Part shown: piece after piece, positions 26,923-38,029 of the stretch
How positions within the stretch are numbered: the first letter of the stretch is position 1
Layout: each line of letters opens with the position of its first letter
DNA from: Rhizobium altiplani
GTDB taxonomy: Bacteria > Pseudomonadota > Alphaproteobacteria > Rhizobiales > Rhizobiaceae
DNA length: 64,000 nt
Direction of reading: 5' to 3'
NCBI RefSeq assembly: GCF_001542405.1
Contig: NZ_LNCD01000003.1
Location: 124,001 to 188,000, forward strand
Translations under genes and position numbers: made by a program
The notes under the pieces: model-generated
What the model saw: the letters and a program-made list of their open reading frames with translations, nothing else
What the model was told of the DNA's origin: nothing
Databases searched by the model: none

Positions 26923-27671
26923 CAGTTCCCCTCCATGCGATTTTCGAACATCGTCGAGCGGCGGCCGCGCAAAACGATGTCGAACTTGTAGGCGCGCGCA
27001 TCCATCGGAATCGTGTTGCCCCAGTCGAGCGGCGCAATCAATTGCTCGATGGCGCGTTTGTCGGGGATCGTGCCGACGATCGGACATTTCCAGATCATCG
27101 GATCACCCTCGAAATACATCTGCGTGATCAGACGCTGGGAAAAGCCATGGCCGAAGATCGAAAAGTGGATATGGGCCGGGCGCCAGTCGTTGACGCCGTT
27201 CGGCCAGGGATAGGCTCCCGGGCGAACCGTGCGAAACGCATACTGACCATATTCATCGGTGATGCAGCGCCCGCATCCGCCGAAGTTCGGATCGATGGCG
27301 GCGAGATAGGTTTCCTTCTTGTGCCGATAGCGCCCGCCGGCATTGGCCTGCCAGAACTCGACAAGGGCACCGGGTACCGGGCGTGCACGTTCGTCGAGCA
27401 CACGGCCGTGGACGATAATGCGCTCGCCGATGGCACTTTCGCCCGGCCTGGCGAAATTGTGGATCAGATCGTTGTCGAGCTCACCGATGACGGAGTGGCC
27501 GAAGACCGGCCCTGTGATTTCCGAGATCGTTCCGTCGAGCGACAACAGCGCGCGCTGCGGCGAACGCAGGACCGAGGTCTTGTAGCCTGGAGTGAAGGCA
27601 GGCGCATGCCATTCGCGGTCTCGCGCGAAGAAGGCGCCGGTTTCGGGCTTGCGGTTGGGAAGATCGGACAT
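26922..27671 (-). CDS. pcaH: Protocatechuate 3,4-dioxygenase beta subunit
   Basis: A 249-residue catalytic subunit. The Fe(III) ligands are recognisable: Tyr in GGRYRHKKE, Tyr in PGAYPWPNG, and the His pair in [12 protein letters not shown]. The surrounding [18 protein letters not shown] block is typical of intradiol dioxygenases. The chosen ATG at 27671 ([12 protein letters not shown]) lies 10 nt after the pcaC stop; the frame continues upstream but reads antisense-like sequence over pcaC. It acts with PcaG in the cytoplasm to give 3-carboxy-cis,cis-muconate. Confidence 0.95.
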   Translation of the reverse strand: MSDLPNRKPETGAFFARDREWHAPAFTPGYKTSVLRSPQRALLSLDGTISEITGPVFGHSVIGELDNDLIHNFARPGESAIGERIIVHGRVLDERARPVPGALVEFWQANAGGRYRHKKETYLAAIDPNFGGCGRCITDEYGQYAFRTVRPGAYPWPNGVNDWRPAHIHFSIFGHGFSQRLITQMYFEGDPMIWKCPIVGTIPDKRAIEQLIAPLDWGNTIPMDARAYKFDIVLRGRRSTMFENRMEGN

Positions 27672-27681
27672 CCTATGCCTT

Positions 27682-28086
27682 TCAGGCCGCCTTGCCGGCG
27701 TCCATCTGTTCGAAAACATGCTTGGCGATCTTGATGGCGTGATTGGCGGCGGGAACGCCGGCATAGATCGCCACGTGCAGCAACGCTTCGCAAATATCAT
27801 CGCGCGAGGCGCCGGTGTTGGCGGTGGCGCGGACATGCATCGCCACCTCGTCGTCCTGGCCAAGTGCTGCCAGAAGCGCGATCGTCACGATCGACCGCTC
27901 GCGGCGCGTCAGTGTCGGGCGCGACCAGACATGTCCCCAGGCCGCCTCCGTGATCAGGTCCTGGAACGGCTTGTCAAACGGGGTCGAGCTTGATTCGGCG
28001 CGATCGACATGGGCATCGCCCAGCACGGCACGGCGCGTCGCCATTCCCTGCTCGAAACGCTTCGACGGCTGGTGGAGTTCACTCAT
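27682..28086 (-). CDS. pcaC: 4-carboxymuconolactone decarboxylase
   Basis: A 134-residue CMD-family enzyme that decarboxylates gamma-carboxymuconolactone to beta-ketoadipate enol-lactone. Conserved blocks are [20 protein letters not shown] and [20 protein letters not shown], with a later [14 protein letters not shown]. Length matches stand-alone PcaC, as opposed to the fused PcaL (PcaC-PcaD) seen elsewhere. The ATG at 28086 overlaps the pcaD stop by 4 nt. Confidence 0.95.
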   Translation of the reverse strand: MSELHQPSKRFEQGMATRRAVLGDAHVDRAESSSTPFDKPFQDLITEAAWGHVWSRPTLTRRERSIVTIALLAALGQDDEVAMHVRATANTGASRDDICEALLHVAIYAGVPAANHAIKIAKHVFEQMDAGKAA

Positions 28087-28892
28087 GGGCTCTTTTCTCC
28101 ATGCAATGCGAAATCGATGAATGCGCGGATGATTGCCGTCAGCGCTTCCGGCTGTTCGACGCAAGGGATATGGCCCGCATCGCGTATGATCTCGAAGCGG
28201 GCGTTCGGAATGAGCCTGGCCGTCGACTTGACGAGATCGGGCGGCGTTGAGCCGTCCTGATCACCGACAATGCAGATCGTCGGAACGCTGATCCTTTTGG
28301 CCACGTCCGTGTAGTCGGCATCGCGGATTGCCTCGCAGGTGGCAAGATAGCCTTCCACCGGCTGGCGCATGAGCATGTTGCTGTAGCCGTGATAGGCCGT
28401 GTTCTCCGGTCGCCGGAAAGCCGGCGTGAACCAGAGCTTCATGACGCCGTCGACAATGCTCGCAATACCCTTGCTGGCGACGGTTGCAATCCGTGCATTC
28501 CAGCTTTCGGTGGTGCCGATCTTGTGCGCCGTATCGCACAGGATCAGTCCCTGCACCATGTCGGGCCGCGCCTTGTAGAGCGCCTGAGCAATCAATCCGC
28601 CCACGGAAAGACCGCAGATGAAGGCCTGCTTGACCGCAAGAAGATCGAGCAGGCCGGCAAGATCGGACGCATGATCTTCGATCGAATAGGGAACCTGACC
28701 GACATCGGAAAGCCCATGGCCCCGCTTGTCGTAGACAATGATCGCGTAGTCCCCGGCCAGTCGCACGATCACGTCGCGCCAGATGCGAAAATCGGTGCCG
28801 AGCGAGTTTGCAAAGACGATGACCGGCTTGTCAGCTGGGCCGCTGATCAGCTGGTAGTGGATCGCGATGTCATTGATACGGGCAAACTGCAC
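28083..28892 (-). CDS. pcaD: 3-oxoadipate enol-lactonase
   Basis: A 269-residue alpha/beta hydrolase that hydrolyses beta-ketoadipate enol-lactone. The nucleophile is Ser96 in ICGLSVGGLIAQ, the oxyanion region is FANSLGTDFRIW, and the catalytic His is about 241 in DAGHIPCVEQPE. I chose a GTG start at 28892 because it is preceded by GAGAGGAG and begins at the conserved family N-terminus (QFARINDIAIHYQL). An upstream ATG at 28922 is a less likely alternative. It is the first gene of pcaDCHGB and lies divergent from pcaQ. Confidence 0.93.
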   Translation of the reverse strand: MQFARINDIAIHYQLISGPADKPVIVFANSLGTDFRIWRDVIVRLAGDYAIIVYDKRGHGLSDVGQVPYSIEDHASDLAGLLDLLAVKQAFICGLSVGGLIAQALYKARPDMVQGLILCDTAHKIGTTESWNARIATVASKGIASIVDGVMKLWFTPAFRRPENTAYHGYSNMLMRQPVEGYLATCEAIRDADYTDVAKRISVPTICIVGDQDGSTPPDLVKSTARLIPNARFEIIRDAGHIPCVEQPEALTAIIRAFIDFALHGEKSP

Positions 28893-29020
28893 GGCAAATC
28901 TCCTCTCCGTGCCGGTCTCCATGCAAGTCGCACTCGACTTGACGAGAGGGTCCGACACAGACCCTGGTTCAAATTGGATGTTTAATCTGGTTAGGTAAAA
29001 TGATATTTCGTGGCATTTCG

Positions 29021-29036
29021 ATAACTCCGGAGTTAT
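29021..29036. promoter_or_regulatory. Candidate PcaQ operator between pcaD and pcaQ
   Basis: A perfect 16-nt palindrome, ATAACTCCGGAGTTAT, in the divergent promoter region. It fits an ATAAC-N6-GTTAT LysR-type box and matches the site at 25183-25198. It lies immediately before, and overlaps, the first ATG of the pcaQ frame (29035), so PcaQ bound here could both activate pcaD and repress its own gene. Confidence 0.7.
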
Positions 29037-29043
29037 GAAATTC

Positions 29044-29970
29044 ATGATCGACAGTCGGGTGAAGTTTCGTCATCTACAGACATTTGTCGAGGTCGCGCGA
29101 CAGAAAAGCGTGATGAAGGCAGCCGGACTGCTCAATGTCAGCCAGCCGGCGGTGACGAAGACGATCCGCGAACTGGAGGAGGTGCTTGGCGTTGCGGTCT
29201 TCGAGCGCGACGGGCGCGGCATCAAGATCACCCGCTATGGCGACGTTTTTCTCCGCCATGCGGGAGCAGCGCTCACGGCCTTGCGCCAGGGCCTTGATTC
29301 GGTATCCCAGGAGCGTTTCGGCGAGGCGCCGCCGATCCGGATCGGCGCCTTGCCGACGGTTTCGACGCGGATCATGCCGCGTGCCATGGAGCTTTTCCTC
29401 AAGGAAAACACCTGGAGCCGCATCAAGATCGTGACGGGAGAGAATGCGGTGCTTTTGGAGCAGCTGCGCATCGGCGACCTCGATCTCGTCGTCGGGCGGC
29501 TTGCCGGGGCGGAAAAGATGGCCGGCTTTTCCTTCGAGCATCTTTACTCCGAACAGGTCGTCTTTGCCGTGCGTGCCGGCCATCCGCTGCTGAAATCGCG
29601 CCAGTCGCTGTTTGCGAAGCTCAGTGAATATACCGTGCTGATGCCGACGCGCGCCTCGATCATTCGCCCGTTCGTGGAAAGCTTCCTGATTGCCAACGGC
29701 GTCGCCAGTCTGCCGAACCAGATCGAAACGGTCTCCGATTCATTTGGCCGCGCCTTCGTGCGGTCGAGCGACGCCATCTGGATCATTTCCACGGGTGTGG
29801 TCGCAACCGATATCGCCGACGGCCTCCTGGAAGTCTTGCCGATTGACACCAGCGAAACAAAAGGACCGGTCGGACTGACAATGCGCACGGACGCCATTCC
29901 CTCGCTGCCGCTCTCGATCCTCATGCAGACGCTGCGGGAGGCGGCGATGGAGGTTGCCGCCAAGACCTAG
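29044..29970 (+). CDS. pcaQ: LysR-type regulator of the protocatechuate pathway
   Basis: A 308-residue LTTR. The N-terminal winged HTH reads FRHLQTFVEVARQKSVMKAAGLLNVSQPAVTKTI, written here in parts: recognition helix around NVSQPAVTKTIREL. The rest is the periplasmic-binding-like effector domain, which in PcaQ senses beta-carboxy-muconate-type intermediates. I favour the ATG at 29044, with GGAG about 11 nt upstream. The ATG at 29035 is only 2 nt from that Shine-Dalgarno sequence and overlaps the operator palindrome. It is divergent from pcaD, the usual rhizobial arrangement. Confidence 0.93.
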   Translation: MIDSRVKFRHLQTFVEVARQKSVMKAAGLLNVSQPAVTKTIRELEEVLGVAVFERDGRGIKITRYGDVFLRHAGAALTALRQGLDSVSQERFGEAPPIRIGALPTVSTRIMPRAMELFLKENTWSRIKIVTGENAVLLEQLRIGDLDLVVGRLAGAEKMAGFSFEHLYSEQVVFAVRAGHPLLKSRQSLFAKLSEYTVLMPTRASIIRPFVESFLIANGVASLPNQIETVSDSFGRAFVRSSDAIWIISTGVVATDIADGLLEVLPIDTSETKGPVGLTMRTDAIPSLPLSILMQTLREAAMEVAAKT

Positions 29971-30038
29971 CGACCCTGTTGCGGATACGGCCCGCGTGGT
30001 ATCGTCCAGCTCGTGCAACTGCGCGTGGGAGCCACATT

Positions 30039-30467
30039 ATGGGAAGTGCAGCCGCATTACATGGAACATGGAGAATGGTATCCTGGACGCGCCGTGCTGT
30101 TGCGACCGGGGTGGTTACGAATGCGATGGGGCCCGACCCCGTCGGGTATCTCTCCTATCATCCGGATGGCCGGGTGATGGCTGTGGTCGTCAGCCGCGAG
30201 CGACCGGCACTCAAGGGCGAAGTGCCGACGGACGCCGAAAAGGTCGCGCTGTTCGATTCCATGCTCGCCTATGCCGGAAGCTATACCTTCGAGAATGGAC
30301 GCGTGGTGCACCATGTCGATGCGAGCTGGAATCCGGCCTGGGGCGTCAGCGACCTGATCCGGCCGTTCTCCATCGACGGCAACAGGCTTGTCATCAGCGG
30401 CGCCCCTGGGGTCGATCCAAAGAACGGCGAGGAAGTCGTCTACGAACTCGAATTCCGCAAGGTCTGA
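30039..30467 (+). CDS. Lipocalin-like domain protein
   Basis: A 142-residue protein resembling the bacterial lipocalin-like (Lipocalin_5) family. It has the opening LHGTWRMVSWTRRA, the central GYLSYHPDGRVMAVVVSRERPA and a C-terminal YELEFRKV strand. There is no signal peptide. The ATG at 30039 has GGGAG at a 7-nt spacing. It lies 68 nt after pcaQ on the same strand and converges on pobA, so it may be co-transcribed with pcaQ. A small-molecule-binding role is suggested by the fold only. Confidence 0.75.
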   Translation: MGSAAALHGTWRMVSWTRRAVATGVVTNAMGPDPVGYLSYHPDGRVMAVVVSRERPALKGEVPTDAEKVALFDSMLAYAGSYTFENGRVVHHVDASWNPAWGVSDLIRPFSIDGNRLVISGAPGVDPKNGEEVVYELEFRKV

Positions 30468-30552
30468 CGCCAGCAAGCCTGCCAGCCGACAGGGGTCTCG
30501 ATCGATGGGCGAGCAGCGGTGGGACGCATTAACCACCGCCGCTCTCCGTGCA

Positions 30553-30575
30553 CCCTTCCGTGGATGGCGGAAGGG
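30553..30575. terminator. Hairpin between the convergent lipocalin-like gene and pobA
   Basis: CCCTTCCG at 30553-30560 pairs perfectly with CGGAAGGG at 30568-30575 around a 7-nt loop, 4 nt from the pobA stop. There is no strong U-tract. A second imperfect stem precedes it (GCGGTGG with CCACCGC, about 30511-30540). Confidence 0.4.
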
Positions 30576-30578
30576 AAG

Positions 30579-31802
<1,224 letters not shown>

Positions 31803-31864
31803 TCAACAATGGACAAATCCATCATGAAATTGCACAAAGCGAACATCGGGTGACGGAGGCAGGA

Positions 31865-32752
31865 ATGGTAAGGATTGTGCCGACCTACGAGCTCTACGGC
31901 GAGAATACCGGCAAAAAGCCGGAGTTTTGGCTGCACTGCGAAACAATTCCCGCCCGCAGCAGCCTGCATCATTTCGAGATCCGGCCACATCGCCACGACA
32001 GTTTCTTTCAGATATTGTACATCGATAGCGGCTCCGGCGAGGCAATGTTCTCAGGCGCCTGGCACCCGATCGAAGGTCAGTCGGTCATTACCGTTCCCCC
32101 CGGCCTCGATCACGGTTTTCGTTTCTCCAGGGACATCGACGGCTTCGTCATCACGGTGTTGAGCTCGCATCTGAAGGCAATCCCCGGCGACCGCAGCCGC
32201 CTCGGCGAGTGGATGGCATCGCCGCATCTGACGAGGCTCGACATGGATGATGAGGAGGCGCGCTACGTGGCTGCCTGCCTGCAGCGGCTCGGACGCGAAT
32301 TTGCGCAGCGCAAGAGCGGGCGCAACGACCTGCTCGAGTCCTATCTGACGTCGGCATTGTTGTTGACCGCGCGTCTCTCCTCTGAAAGACAGGACGACGA
32401 GGCGGCCGCCGACGAGAATGAACGTCGCATGGAGCTGCTGCACGGCCTGATCCAGCGGCATTTCAAATCGCACCAGCCGGCAGCTTTCTATGCCAGGGCG
32501 CTCGGCATCTCGCCGACCCACCTGAACCGGATCGTGCGCGCCACGAGCGGTTACGGTGCGCATGAGTTGATTGCCCGAAAGCTCCTCGATGAGGCAAAAC
32601 GCGAGTTGGTCTTCACCTTTGGCAGCGTCCAGGAGATCGCTTACCGGCTCGGGTTTTCAGACCCCGCCTATTTCTCGCGCTTCTTCCTCAAACAGGCTGG
32701 CCAGACGCCTCGATCATGGCGCATGGCGGAGCGTGCGAAGCTTGGTGTCTAG
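31865..32752 (+). CDS. pobR: AraC-family activator of pobA
   Basis: A 295-residue AraC/XylS regulator. The N-terminal cupin-type effector domain includes HHFEIRPHRHDSFFQILYI. The C-terminal double HTH includes FYARALGISPTHLNRIVRA and EIAYRLGFSDPAYFSRFFLKQAGQTPRSWR (second helix pair). The ATG at 31865 has GGAGG at about a 5-nt spacing; the frame is open further upstream without conserved sequence. Divergence from pobA and family membership support the name, because rhizobial PobR is AraC-type. It ends in a 4-nt overlap with the convergent pcaR gene. Confidence 0.88.
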   Translation: MVRIVPTYELYGENTGKKPEFWLHCETIPARSSLHHFEIRPHRHDSFFQILYIDSGSGEAMFSGAWHPIEGQSVITVPPGLDHGFRFSRDIDGFVITVLSSHLKAIPGDRSRLGEWMASPHLTRLDMDDEEARYVAACLQRLGREFAQRKSGRNDLLESYLTSALLLTARLSSERQDDEAAADENERRMELLHGLIQRHFKSHQPAAFYARALGISPTHLNRIVRATSGYGAHELIARKLLDEAKRELVFTFGSVQEIAYRLGFSDPAYFSRFFLKQAGQTPRSWRMAERAKLGV

Positions 32753-33504
32753 CGCAGCACGAGGCGGAGCGCCTTCTGTGTCTCTCGAAGGAGCGGCAGG
32801 TAGCGAGCCGGCATTTCCGCGGCTGGTGCATGTGCGGCCGGTGCGCCGATATTGATTGCCGCCACCGTCTGCCCGCGATCGTTCTCGACCGGAACTGCAA
32901 TGGAGCAGAGGCCGATTTCCAGTTCCTGGTCGATCACGGCGTAACCCTGATCGCGCACACGCCGAAACTCCGCCATCAGTTCCTCGACGTCGGTCTTGGT
33001 GTTTGGCGTATTTTGCTTGAGGTCGGTGCGGGCAAGGACAGCCCTGGCCTCGGCCTCCGGCAGCGCTGACAGCAGGACGCGACCCATCGAGGCACAGAAG
33101 GCGGGAAGGCGGCTGCCCGGCGTCAGGTTGATCGACATGACACGCCGCTGCGAAGCGCGGGCGATATAGACGATCTCTGTGCCATCGAGCACGGAGGCGG
33201 ATGCGCTCTGCCCGGCTTTTTCCGACAATTGATCGAGATGCGGCTGGATGAGGACGGGCAGGGGCGTTGCCGAGAGATAGGAGTGCCCGAGCCGCAGGAT
33301 CTTGGGCGTCAGGGCGAAAAACTTGCCGTCATATTCGGCATAGCCGAGTTCGGCCAGCGTCAGCAGCGACCTGCGCACCGTGGCGCGGTCGAGGCCGGTC
33401 AACTTCGCGGCGTCAGCGATCGAAAGCCGCTGGCGGGTCTCCTCGAACGCCTCGATGACCTTCAGTCCTCTGGCAAAGCCGCTGACAAAATCAGTTTCGC
33501 GCAT
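32749..33504 (-). CDS. pcaR: IclR-family regulator of the beta-ketoadipate pathway (PcaR/PcaU type)
   Basis: A 251-residue IclR-type regulator. The N-terminal winged HTH includes LSIADAAKLTGLDRATVRRSLLTLAELGY. The C-terminal effector domain contains NLTPGSRLPAFCASMGRVLLSALP, the conserved IclR block. It matches the PcaR/PcaU/PobR subgroup that senses beta-ketoadipate or protocatechuate. It is divergent from pcaIJF across a 183-nt region that holds a PcaR-like box at 33570-33584, so it probably controls pcaIJF and itself. Confidence 0.9.
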   Translation of the reverse strand: MRETDFVSGFARGLKVIEAFEETRQRLSIADAAKLTGLDRATVRRSLLTLAELGYAEYDGKFFALTPKILRLGHSYLSATPLPVLIQPHLDQLSEKAGQSASASVLDGTEIVYIARASQRRVMSINLTPGSRLPAFCASMGRVLLSALPEAEARAVLARTDLKQNTPNTKTDVEELMAEFRRVRDQGYAVIDQELEIGLCSIAVPVENDRGQTVAAINIGAPAAHAPAAEMPARYLPLLRETQKALRLVLR

Positions 33505-33569
33505 GGTTCCTCCTTTGATCGCGGGCTTATTGCTGGATCCCGGTCAGAATACTGTGGCCGCATTGTTTT

Positions 33570-33584
33570 GTGCGATATACGAAC
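33570..33584 (-). promoter_or_regulatory. Candidate PcaR box between pcaR and pcaI
   Basis: On the minus strand this reads GTTCGTATATCGCAC. As I recall it, the Pseudomonas PcaR site is GTTCGATAATCGCAC, which differs at only two central positions. The flanks extend the partial symmetry (TTGT at 33568-33571, ACAA at 33583-33586). It lies about 104 nt upstream of pcaI and 65 nt upstream of pcaR. Confidence 0.55.
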
Positions 33585-33687
33585 AAATGTCAAATACCGC
33601 ACAAAATGCCTTGCCCGCCCTGCCGTCGCGTTTTATCCATCGGTGAAGGGCGCAGAGGAGCATCTCGCCGGCAAGGAGTGATCCAGC

Positions 33688-34395
33688 ATGGACAAGACTA
33701 TCGGGAGCACGGCTGAGGCCATCTCCGAAATCGGAGACGGAGCGACCGTCATGATTGGCGGCTTCGGCGGGTCGGGCGCACCGATCGAACTGATCCACGC
33801 CCTGATTGACAAGGGGCCGAGGAACCTCACGGTGATCAATAACAATGCCGGCAACGGCCGCATCGGGATTGCCGCGATGATCGACGCCGGCATGGTGAGG
33901 AAGATGATCTGCTCCTTTCCGCGCTCGTCCGACCCGCGCGCCTTCACGGACAGGTATCTTGCGGGAGAGATCGAGCTGGAGCTGGTGCCTCAGGGAACGC
34001 TTGCCGAGCGCATCCGCGCTGGCGGCGCCGGCATCCCGGCCTTCTACACGCCGACGGGCTACGGCACCGAACTTGCCGAGGGCAAGGTGATCGCCGAATT
34101 CGACGGCCGGCATTATGTGCAGGAGCGCTGGCTGAAGGCGGATTTCGCCATCGTCAAGGCCCATCTTGGCGACACCCACGGAAACCTCACCTACAACAAG
34201 GCGGCGCGCAACTTCAATCCGCTGATGTGCATGGCGGCGGGCAAGACCATCGTCCAGGTTTCCAGCATCGTTCCCGCCGGCGGCATCGACCCCGAGCATG
34301 TCGTCACCCCCGGCATCTTCGTCGACCGTGTCGTCGAGGTCGCCAATCCCGCCCAGGAAGAAGAGCTCGTTCGAGCCGGAGTGGTCTATCAATGA
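33688..34395 (+). CDS. pcaI: 3-oxoadipate CoA-transferase subunit A
   Basis: A 235-residue alpha subunit of the family I CoA transferase that moves CoA from succinyl-CoA to beta-ketoadipate. The glycine-rich CoA-binding motif is MIGGFGGSGAPIELIHAL near residue 23. Further family blocks are NNNAGNGRIGI, FPRSSDPRAFTDRYLAGEIELE and FYTPTGYGT. AAGGAG precedes the ATG at about 9 nt. It overlaps pcaJ by 4 nt (ATGA), as expected for subunits of one enzyme. Confidence 0.95.
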   Translation: MDKTIGSTAEAISEIGDGATVMIGGFGGSGAPIELIHALIDKGPRNLTVINNNAGNGRIGIAAMIDAGMVRKMICSFPRSSDPRAFTDRYLAGEIELELVPQGTLAERIRAGGAGIPAFYTPTGYGTELAEGKVIAEFDGRHYVQERWLKADFAIVKAHLGDTHGNLTYNKAARNFNPLMCMAAGKTIVQVSSIVPAGGIDPEHVVTPGIFVDRVVEVANPAQEEELVRAGVVYQ

Positions 34396-35096
34396 CCGTC
34401 GATATCAGCATCATCAACACCCGCGAAGACATCAAGCTTTCCAATGCCAGCATCGCATGGCGCGCAGCCCAGGACATTGCCGACGGTGCCTATGTGAACC
34501 TCGGCATCGGCTTTCCGGAAATGGTGGCACGCTATCAGCCGCCAGGCCGCCAGGCGATTTTCCATACGGAAAACGGCATCCTCGATTTCGGCGAGGCACC
34601 GCCCGCCGGAGAGGAGGACTGGGATCTCATCAATGCCGGCAAGCGGCCGGTGACGCTGAAGCCCGGCTCGGCCTTCTTCCACCATGCCGACAGCTTCGCC
34701 ATGGTTCGCGGCGGCCATCTCGACGTCGCGATCCTCGGCGCCTACCAGGTGGCTCAGAATGGCGATCTCGCCAACTGGAGGGTCGGCGCCAAGGGCGTAC
34801 CGGCAGTCGGTGGCGCCATGGATCTCGTGCACGGCGCCAAGCAGGTCTGCGTCATCACCGAGCACGTCACCAAGAACGGCGAGCCGAAGCTTGTCGACAA
34901 ATGTACCTTCCCGCTGACCGGGGTCGGTTGTATCACCCGCGTCTATACGAGCCATGCCGTGATCGACATCGTGGAAGGCCGTTTCGTGTTGCGCGAGAAG
35001 CTTGCCGCCATGACGGTCGAGGAATTGCAGGCGATGACCGGCGCGCCTCTCTACATCGACGGTCCAGTTGCCGATCTCGTCGTTCCGGAACTCTAA
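34392..35096 (+). CDS. pcaJ: 3-oxoadipate CoA-transferase subunit B
   Basis: A 234-residue beta subunit of the CoA transferase. It contains VNLGIGFPEMVARY and the catalytic glutamate loop FHTENGILDFGEAP, followed by HADSFAMVRGGHLDVAILGAYQV. The start ATG overlaps the pcaI stop, excluding the longer upstream frame. pcaF follows after 12 nt with its own GGGAG Shine-Dalgarno sequence. Confidence 0.95.
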   Translation: MTVDISIINTREDIKLSNASIAWRAAQDIADGAYVNLGIGFPEMVARYQPPGRQAIFHTENGILDFGEAPPAGEEDWDLINAGKRPVTLKPGSAFFHHADSFAMVRGGHLDVAILGAYQVAQNGDLANWRVGAKGVPAVGGAMDLVHGAKQVCVITEHVTKNGEPKLVDKCTFPLTGVGCITRVYTSHAVIDIVEGRFVLREKLAAMTVEELQAMTGAPLYIDGPVADLVVPEL

Positions 35097-35108
35097 GGGA
35101 GAAGCCTG

Positions 35109-36314
<1,206 letters not shown>

Positions 36315-36330
36315 TTTTCATCGCAAAACG

Positions 36331-36363
36331 AAAACGGCGCGGAGATCGTCCGCGCCGTTTTTC
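36331..36363. terminator. Rho-independent terminator after pcaF (bidirectional)
   Basis: A perfect 13-bp stem joins 36331-36343 (AAAACGGCGCGGA) to 36349-36361 around a 5-nt loop, flanked by T-rich sequence on both strands. It lies 16 nt past the pcaF stop and 17 nt past the end of the convergent SDR gene, so it can serve both. Confidence 0.9.
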
Positions 36364-36380
36364 TTTGTGCAAGCCAACGC

Positions 36381-37175
36381 TTACGGCATCAGCTGGCCGC
36401 CATTGACCTCGATGATCTGGCCGGTGATGTAGCCGGAAAGCGTCGGCGATGCCAGGAAGAGATAGGCGCCGACGCAATCCTCCGGCGTTCCGACGAAACC
36501 CATCGGAATCGTCTTGCGCTGCAACTCCATCTGTTCGTCGTTGGTGTAGCGCTCATGGAACGGCGTGCCGATGACGCCCGGCGCCACCGCGTTGACCCGA
36601 ATGCGGTCAGGAACGAACTCCTTGGCATGGCCGCGCGTGATCGTCGAGACGAAGCCCTTCGATGCCGCATAGAGCACGGCACCATTGCCGCCACCGTTGC
36701 GGGCGGCGATCGAGGTCGTGTTGATGATGAAGCCGCCCTGCTTCTTCAGCCATGGATGGGCCGCGCGCGTCGCAGCGAGAACCGAGCGGGCATTCAGATC
36801 CATGACCTTCATGTAGTGCTCGTCGGTATATTCGGCGGTTGGCTTGCGGCCGAGCATGCCGCCGGCATTGTTTACCAGCCCGTCGAGATGCCCGAAGGTT
36901 CTGGCCGTCTCTTCGACGACACGCTCCGTCTCGCCCTCCTTCGACACGTCGCCATGAACGAGATGCACGGTTGCGCCGGCTGCCCTGATTTCGTCGGCAA
37001 GCGCTTCGGCGGGCTCCCGGCTCGCATTGTAATGAATGCCAACCTTCATGTCCTGCGCGGCAAAGGCGCGGGCGAGCGCTGCACCGATACCAGTCGAGGC
37101 ACCGGTGATCAGCACCGCCTTGCCGGCGAGGTCGGGGATTTTGATGGATGCAAGCAATTGAGCAAGATTTGCCAT
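36381..37175 (-). CDS. Short-chain dehydrogenase/reductase
   Basis: A 264-residue classical SDR. The NAD(P) motif is TGASTGIG (residues 24-31), the NNAG motif is at 102-105, and the catalytic residues are Ser155, Tyr169 and Lys173 (YAASK). The C-terminal SGYITGQIIEVNGGQ is typical of FabG-like members. The Shine-Dalgarno GGAGG lies about 11 nt from the ATG. The substrate is unknown, and location beside pcaF does not prove a role in aromatic catabolism. Confidence 0.9.
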   Translation of the reverse strand: MANLAQLLASIKIPDLAGKAVLITGASTGIGAALARAFAAQDMKVGIHYNASREPAEALADEIRAAGATVHLVHGDVSKEGETERVVEETARTFGHLDGLVNNAGGMLGRKPTAEYTDEHYMKVMDLNARSVLAATRAAHPWLKKQGGFIINTTSIAARNGGGNGAVLYAASKGFVSTITRGHAKEFVPDRIRVNAVAPGVIGTPFHERYTNDEQMELQRKTIPMGFVGTPEDCVGAYLFLASPTLSGYITGQIIEVNGGQLMP

Positions 37176-37269
37176 GGCAGCGATAGCCTCCGGGAATGTG
37201 ACGGGACGGTTTGGGGCGAGTTGCAGGGAGCTTATCAGCCTCCCTCAAGCCGGGGCAATGCCATATCCG

Positions 37270-38001
37270 CTATGGCGCGAGATCAAGTTCAGGATAGTGC
37301 CGAAAAATTCCGTCCTCGTTGAAGGCAAGCCGGCGGTCCGACTGCAGGTAGGCGGTAATGTTCGGGCGCCCGGTGACGGCATCGTGCAACGCGATCAGCC
37401 CCGGATAGTCGGCCGCATAGGCTTTCATCGCTTTTGGAAAGGCATATCGCAAGCCCTCGATGACCTGAAACAGCGACAAGTCGACATAGCTCAGAGCATC
37501 GCCAACGATATGGTTCGGCCCCTCAGGGTTCTGTTGCAGCACCTGCTCGAAGTAGCCGAGGAACTTTGGAATGCGCTCGCTGATAAAGGCGGCGGAGCGG
37601 GCTTTCGCCGCCTCCTTCTGATCCTCATAGTAAAGGGAGGTGGCGATCGGGTGATGCGTGTCGTGCACCTCGGCCACCAGGTCCGTGATGGTCAGCTGCA
37701 GGCCATTGGCGACGCAGCGCAGTTTCTCATCTTCCGGCGCGAGGCCAAGTTTTGGGCCAAGATAGGAGAGAATATTGGCGACATGCGAGACGATGAGCTC
37801 GCCGTCCTTCAGAAACGGCGGCGCAAAGGGAATGTGGGGCTCGCGCTTGCTCTTCATCAGGTCCAGCATCGCTCCGGTTCCCATCGCGGGCCCGGATTGC
37901 CTGGCGACGTCGACATAGTCCGCCTGGGCTTCTTCCAGGGCCAGACGGACAAACTCGCCGCGGCCTTGAATGCCATCCCAATAGTACAGTTCATATGCCA
38001 T
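37270..38001 (-). CDS. Glutathione S-transferase family protein
   Basis: A 243-residue GST. The thioredoxin-like N-terminal domain begins YELYYWDGIQGRGEFVRLALEE, and the cis-Pro/glutathione-binding region is FAPPFLKDGELIVSHVANIL. The all-alpha C-terminal domain includes GDALSYVDLSLFQVIEGLRYAF with the N-capping-type Asp. GGGAGGGG precedes the ATG at 38001. It is a cytoplasmic detoxification-type enzyme with unknown electrophile. It lies 94 nt upstream of the SDR on the same strand and may share a transcript with it. Confidence 0.88.
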   Translation of the reverse strand: MAYELYYWDGIQGRGEFVRLALEEAQADYVDVARQSGPAMGTGAMLDLMKSKREPHIPFAPPFLKDGELIVSHVANILSYLGPKLGLAPEDEKLRCVANGLQLTITDLVAEVHDTHHPIATSLYYEDQKEAAKARSAAFISERIPKFLGYFEQVLQQNPEGPNHIVGDALSYVDLSLFQVIEGLRYAFPKAMKAYAADYPGLIALHDAVTGRPNITAYLQSDRRLAFNEDGIFRHYPELDLAP

Positions 38002-38029
38002 GAGGCCCCTCCCGGTGGCTTGCTGGAGA

